The notes beneath the pieces were generated by a model. That model did not search any database and was not told where the DNA came from. It was given only the letters and a program-made list of their open reading frames with translations. A stretch of DNA of 64,000 nucleotides from Pyramidobacter piscolens W5455 (lineage in GTDB: Bacteria; Synergistota; Synergistia; Synergistales; Dethiosulfovibrionaceae): the NCBI RefSeq assembly GCF_000177335.1, contig NZ_ADFP01000047.1, positions 1-64,000 of the forward strand. The letters run 5' to 3'. Of the stretch, positions 60,191 through 64,000 are shown piece after piece (the first letter of the stretch is position 1; each line of letters begins with the position of its first letter). Made by a program: the position numbers and the translations under genes.

Positions 60191-61932
60191 GGACGGCCGG
60201 CTCCGTATTGAAGCGAAAAGAGTTTTTGATAGGCCCCGTTTTTCCTAAGGAGCTCTTCGTGAGTCCCCTCTTCGACGATATGCCCGTTCTCGAGGTAAAG
60301 GATGCGATCTGCGTTGATGATCGTCGAAAGACGGTGAGCGATGACAAACGACGTGCGCCCCTCCATGGCGCGGTCCATCGCTTCCTGGATCTGCCGTTCC
60401 ACGGCGGCGTCGAGCGACGAAGTGGCCTCGTCGAGGATGATGATGCGGGGATTGCGGACGATCGCCCGCGCGATGGCGATCCTCTGGCGCTGGCCGCCGC
60501 TGACGGTGACGCCGCGGATCCCCACTTCCGTCTCGTATTTCTCGGGGAGAGAATCGATAAATTCGGAGATGCCGGCGATAGCGGCCGCTTCTTCGATCTC
60601 GCCTTTTTTCGCCGCGTATCCATAGGCGATGTTGAAGGCGATGGAGCCTTTCATCAGAACCGGATCCTGCGGCACCACGCCGATCTGAGTGCGAAGGCTT
60701 TTGAGATCGACGGTCCTGACGTCGTATCCGTCGATGAAAACCGTTCCCCTCTGCGGATCGTAAAAGCGCTGCACCAGATCGACGAGCGTCGACTTGCCGG
60801 CGCCCGTCGCTCCGACGACGGCGATTTTCTCGCCGGGGCGAACCGTCAGATTCAGATCTTTCAAGATCCACTGTTCCGGCTCGTAGCTGAACCATACGCT
60901 TTCAAAACGCACTTCGCCTCGCAGGCGCTTCAAAACGACCGCGCCGGGCGGCGTCACGACCCGGTCGTCGTTGTCGAGAAGGCTGAAGATCCGTTCCGCC
61001 GCCGCGAAACCGAATTGGAGCTGGCTGACGGCGCGCGTGAAATTGTTGATCGGCGAGGCCAAAAATCCCAGCGACCCGAGAAAGGCGATCAGTTCGCCGG
61101 GCGACATGACGTCGCCCAGCACCTGGCGGCCTCCCAGCCAGAGGATCAGAGCGAGCGCCACAATGAGGAGGACCTCGACGGCGCCGTTCAGAGCCGCGTT
61201 GACCTTGACGCCCTGAATGATGACGTCAAAATTCTGCCGGTTGCTTTCTTCGAAACGGGAAAGTTCCAGCTCCTCCGTCGCAAAAGCCCGCACGATGCGA
61301 ATCGCCGAAAGCGCTTCCTCGGCTACCGCAGAAAGTTCGGCGACACACTGCTGCATATGGCGCCCAACCCTGCGGAGGATTTCCGAAGCGCTCTTCAGCA
61401 CGAGAACGACGACCGGCAGGATCAAAAGCGTATAGAGCATCAGCTTCCAGTTCAGATAGAGGCAATAGGAAAGCATCGCCGCGCACGAGACGCCTTGAAC
61501 GACAAGATCCACAGCCACGTTCGTGACGGTCATCTGCAGCATGTTGGCGTCGTTGGTGACTCGCGACAAAAGCTCGCCCACGCGCTTGTCGTTGATGAAC
61601 TTCAGCGACAAAGTCTGCAGATGAGCGTAAGCGGCGACCCGCATATCCATGACGACCTTTTGCCCGACCCAGCCCATCAAATACTTTTGGCCGTAAGTAA
61701 ACGCCGCCTTGAAAACAAAGAGTATGACGAGCGAGACGACCAGCACGTTCAGCATCGCGTAATCCTTGCGGATCAGCACGCCGTCGACGACGTTCTTCAT
61801 CAGCCAGGCGGGGATCGCCGCGCAGAGCCCGGCGCCGACCATACAGACAAAAGCACATCCCAATTTTGCCCTGTAAGGCAAAAGGAGTGCCAACAGTCGA
61901 CGATAGAGAGGCTTACTTCCTTTCTCTTTCAT
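60187..61932 (-). CDS. msbA: Lipid A export ABC transporter MsbA
   Basis: A 581-aa half-transporter: six transmembrane helices (about 20-310) and a C-terminal ATPase with Walker A VGATGAGKSTL, signature TVSGGQRQRIAIARA and Walker B IIILDEATSSLD, plus the switch HRLS. The length is that of MsbA; location between lpxB-like and lpxK genes supports flipping of core-lipid A. The start at 61932 overlaps the preceding gene by 20 nt. A reading from 62112 is rejected because it is antiframe over that gene. Confidence 0.94.
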   Translation of the reverse strand: MKEKGSKPLYRRLLALLLPYRAKLGCAFVCMVGAGLCAAIPAWLMKNVVDGVLIRKDYAMLNVLVVSLVILFVFKAAFTYGQKYLMGWVGQKVVMDMRVAAYAHLQTLSLKFINDKRVGELLSRVTNDANMLQMTVTNVAVDLVVQGVSCAAMLSYCLYLNWKLMLYTLLILPVVVLVLKSASEILRRVGRHMQQCVAELSAVAEEALSAIRIVRAFATEELELSRFEESNRQNFDVIIQGVKVNAALNGAVEVLLIVALALILWLGGRQVLGDVMSPGELIAFLGSLGFLASPINNFTRAVSQLQFGFAAAERIFSLLDNDDRVVTPPGAVVLKRLRGEVRFESVWFSYEPEQWILKDLNLTVRPGEKIAVVGATGAGKSTLVDLVQRFYDPQRGTVFIDGYDVRTVDLKSLRTQIGVVPQDPVLMKGSIAFNIAYGYAAKKGEIEEAAAIAGISEFIDSLPEKYETEVGIRGVTVSGGQRQRIAIARAIVRNPRIIILDEATSSLDAAVERQIQEAMDRAMEGRTSFVIAHRLSTIINADRILYLENGHIVEEGTHEELLRKNGAYQKLFSLQYGAGRP

Positions 61933-63022
61933 GATCGGCTGCCATCCTTTCGAGAATGTTGCAAATCTTCGCCGGAGCGCCGGGAACGACCGCGGCGGCA
62001 AGCTCGTGCAGACGTTCCCTCTGCGTCTTGAGCGCTTCCGGAGCCCGCAAAACCTCGGCAATCTCATCGGCAAGCCGCGAAGCGCTGTATTCGCCGATGA
62101 ATTCGGGAACAAAACTCTCGTTCACGAGCCTGTTGGGCCACGACATCTTCCCGATATGCCTGGGAATCGCTTTTCGAATGATCTGTTCCCTCAGCGCGCC
62201 GCCGAACCAGGGGATGCGGTCGAGCATGCCGACCAGCCCGGCGATGGGCATTTGCCGCAGAAAAGAAAAGGGGACTGCCACCACAAATGGCTGCTTGCAG
62301 TACATCAGCTCCAAGGTATTCGTCCCGGGCTGCGTCAGAGCAAGATCGGCATCTCGAATCCCCGCGGGGGTCGTTCCCGTCCAGACTGAAAAACCGCTTT
62401 CGCTCCAGAGTCGAGACTCGCTCTCCTCCGAAAATGGCGACAGGAGAACCCTCAATTCGATCTCGGGATCGATTTTCAGCAAATGCGAACGGAAATCTTT
62501 CAGAAAAAAAAAGGCTTTGCGACGGATGTTCGGCCGGCTGCCGGGAAAAATCGCCAGCCGCTTGCCCTGAGGCGCGCGCCAGCTCTCGGGAGTTCCCGGA
62601 TCGAGACTGTCCAGCACCAGATCCCCGACAATTTCCAATCTCTCGGAACTGAATAGCCCCGGGCGGGACGTCAGCACCTTTTCACAGCGTTTCATGCCTT
62701 TTTTGCGCCCGTAAGAATAGCAGGCCAGCGGGATACGCTGTCTCCACGCCAGAAGGCGCCCGAAAAACAAGTCGCCCCCCAGTTGCAGAACGGCGTCGTA
62801 CTTTTCCGCCGAAAAAAAACATCGCAGGGCGCCGGCGGTCGTCCGGTGCCTCAATATCGTCGCGGGAAGCCGCGAAAGCGCGTTGATCTCCCGGCCTGAA
62901 GCGAAAGGACAGGGCAGGAGATGCACGTCCACCGTCCAATTTCTGCCGGAGGCTTCTTTGATGAGCGGCCGGCACCAGCCCCAGACCTCTCCCGGCCCGT
63001 TGGCCAAAAAAGCGACTCTCAT
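61913..63022 (-). CDS. LpxB-superfamily glycosyltransferase-like protein
   Basis: A 369-aa GT-B fold protein related to LpxB but distinct from the lpxB gene next to it. The N-terminal FLANGPGEVWGWCRPLI replaces the usual AGEASGD-type loop. LAIFPGSRPNIRRKAF resembles the LpxB LPGSR motif, and LTQPGTNTLELMYCKQPFVV the donor-side SGT-TLE motif. It may be a second, modified disaccharide synthase-like enzyme, or a protein that adds another sugar to lipid A. Its ATG overlaps the lpxB stop by 4 nt. Confidence 0.75.
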   Translation of the reverse strand: MRVAFLANGPGEVWGWCRPLIKEASGRNWTVDVHLLPCPFASGREINALSRLPATILRHRTTAGALRCFFSAEKYDAVLQLGGDLFFGRLLAWRQRIPLACYSYGRKKGMKRCEKVLTSRPGLFSSERLEIVGDLVLDSLDPGTPESWRAPQGKRLAIFPGSRPNIRRKAFFFLKDFRSHLLKIDPEIELRVLLSPFSEESESRLWSESGFSVWTGTTPAGIRDADLALTQPGTNTLELMYCKQPFVVAVPFSFLRQMPIAGLVGMLDRIPWFGGALREQIIRKAIPRHIGKMSWPNRLVNESFVPEFIGEYSASRLADEIAEVLRAPEALKTQRERLHELAAAVVPGAPAKICNILERMAADHERERK

Positions 63023-64000
63023 GAATTCACCAGCTCGGAAATGGCTTCTGCCCAGCGTTGGATTGCCCCCGGCTCCCCCATCAGTCGCCTGTTCGACACA
63101 ATCTGTTTATGAATGTCGTCACAGTAATTCTTGTCGTGAAGGTATAAATCGACATAATGCAGAATCCTATCGGCGCGCGAGTCGTCCTGCAGAAGCTCGG
63201 GAAACATCATTTTCTCCGCCAGCACGTTGGGGATGGAAACGAAGGGCGTATGCGTCAGCATTTTATAGATCCGCCATTCCAACGCGGTTCCCTTGTAAAG
63301 CACGATCATGTAGCGATTCAGCAACATCGCTTCGACGGCCGTCGTGCCGCTGGCGCCGATGACGAATTTCGAGGCGTGCATCAAATTGCGTCCGCTGATC
63401 TCCGTCGCTTCGATTCCGGCCTTGTTGTTCCTGACCATCGTCTTGCTGGCCTCGTCGAGCCCCGGGGCGATGGAGAACACGGGATGAAGCCCCGTTTCTT
63501 TCAATTTCAGCGCCGTCTCCTGAAGGACGGGAAGCAGCGTTTTTATTTCGGAACGGCGGCTTCCCGGCAGCAGGGCGACGCGCATCGCATCGTCCGGCAA
63601 AGAAGCGCCGACCGGGATGAATTTGTCGAGATCGTCGATCAACGGATTTCCGCACCAATAGCTCCGCACGTTCCATGCTTGCAGGGCTTTTTCTTCAAAA
63701 TGAAACAGCGGCAGACAGAGATCGCAGTAACGTTTCAGATATTTCGCCCGGCCGCTGCGCCAGGCCCAGATCGTCGGCGGGCACACATAGACGACGGGGC
63801 CTTTATAGCCGAGGGCGCGGATTTTGCTCAGCAGCGGAATATGGAAATCCGGGCTGTCGACGACGATAACCGCGCGCGGCGCCCGTTTTACGACGGCCTC
63901 CGCCAGCTCTTTCCTCAACTGAAACAACGACGGCAGCGATTTGATGATCCGCCCCAGGCCGATGATGTGCAGGAGCGCGTTGTCCCATTCCTTGCAGATC
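63019..64000 (-). CDS. lpxB: Lipid-A-disaccharide synthase, 5' end outside window
   Basis: The C-terminal 327 residues of LpxB, which joins UDP-2,3-diacylglucosamine to lipid X. The reading frame stays open to the window edge (64000). Typical stretches: VIVVDSPDFHIPLLSKI, YVCPPTIWAWRSGRAKYLKR, LPGSRRSEIKTLLPV and GASGTTAVEAMLLN. It is the first of three adjacent LpxB-superfamily proteins. The true start codon is beyond 64000. Confidence 0.93.
   Translation of the reverse strand, partial: ICKEWDNALLHIIGLGRIIKSLPSLFQLRKELAEAVVKRAPRAVIVVDSPDFHIPLLSKIRALGYKGPVVYVCPPTIWAWRSGRAKYLKRYCDLCLPLFHFEEKALQAWNVRSYWCGNPLIDDLDKFIPVGASLPDDAMRVALLPGSRRSEIKTLLPVLQETALKLKETGLHPVFSIAPGLDEASKTMVRNNKAGIEATEISGRNLMHASKFVIGASGTTAVEAMLLNRYMIVLYKGTALEWRIYKMLTHTPFVSIPNVLAEKMMFPELLQDDSRADRILHYVDLYLHDKNYCDDIHKQIVSNRRLMGEPGAIQRWAEAISELVNS

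Noticed and set aside
1-64000. Mobile elements, CRISPR arrays and rRNA genes
   Set aside because: I found no transposase or integrase, no regularly spaced repeats and no rRNA-like sequence.

Overview
The window looks like the chromosome of an anaerobic, amino-acid-fermenting, LPS-bearing bacterium, most likely Synergistota (a Pyramidobacter-like genome is my best guess, from gene content only). The basis is the combination of glycine-reductase component C genes (grdC, grdD) and selenium-metabolism genes with a full diderm lipid A/Kdo/heptose locus, high G+C and housekeeping operons. I see no mobile element, CRISPR array or rRNA. Genes are dense, usually with 4-nt (ATGA) or 1-nt overlaps, and most read on the minus strand.

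Region 1 (1-22250) is housekeeping: a radical SAM protein, a 2-hydroxyacid dehydrogenase, tpiA, an EF-G paralogue, a gatC-gatA-gatB operon headed by a downstream-overlapping ligA, a lysS-dus-comEC-comEA-type unit, miaB, a short rubredoxin gene (17374-17535), an M24 peptidase, queH, a transketolase, an eIF1/Sui1-like gene coupled to a 63-aa ORF, and a DUF3343-type gene.

Region 2 (22250-26870) is a selenium/glycine-reductase island on the plus strand: a YedE-type membrane protein, a TusA/SirA-like carrier, then grdC and grdD behind a good promoter and in front of a strong bidirectional terminator. GrdD keeps the cysteine at residue 359 that is the known acetyl-transfer thiol of the family.

Region 3 (26900-30620) is a minus-strand operon: an FmdE-family protein followed by a FecB/FecCD/FecE-type metal or metallophore importer. 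Its leader holds a structured element followed by an intrinsic-terminator-like hairpin just before the FmdE start. This has the architecture of a riboswitch or attenuator and matches no class I can name with confidence.

Region 4 (30670-40345) holds a YerC/TrpR-like regulator, tRNA-Leu(UAA) with its promoter and terminator, rarA, an nth/Lon-like/mnmA run, an orphan hypF and pfkA.

Region 5 (40416-64000) is a roughly 23.5-kb envelope locus, all on the minus strand, in two apparent transcription units separated by a terminator at 52779-52815. The upstream unit runs lpxB (5' end outside the window), an LpxB-like protein, msbA, an lpxK fused to an LpxB-related glycosyltransferase, kdsA, kdsD, waaA, a deoxyhypusine-synthase-like protein of unknown role, and kdsB. 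The downstream unit runs larC, an ELM1-like protein, two GT4 glycosyltransferases, an O-antigen ligase/polymerase-type protein, a second deoxyhypusine-synthase-like protein, two heptosyltransferase-type GT9 genes, hldE, gmhB, gmhA and a secreted coiled-coil protein. Together they would make lipid A, Kdo and ADP-heptose, build the core, and flip or ligate it. kdsC and hldD are not in the window. The most unusual features are the LpxK fusion, three consecutive LpxB-superfamily proteins, two unknown DHS-like proteins, and a divergent larC inside this locus.
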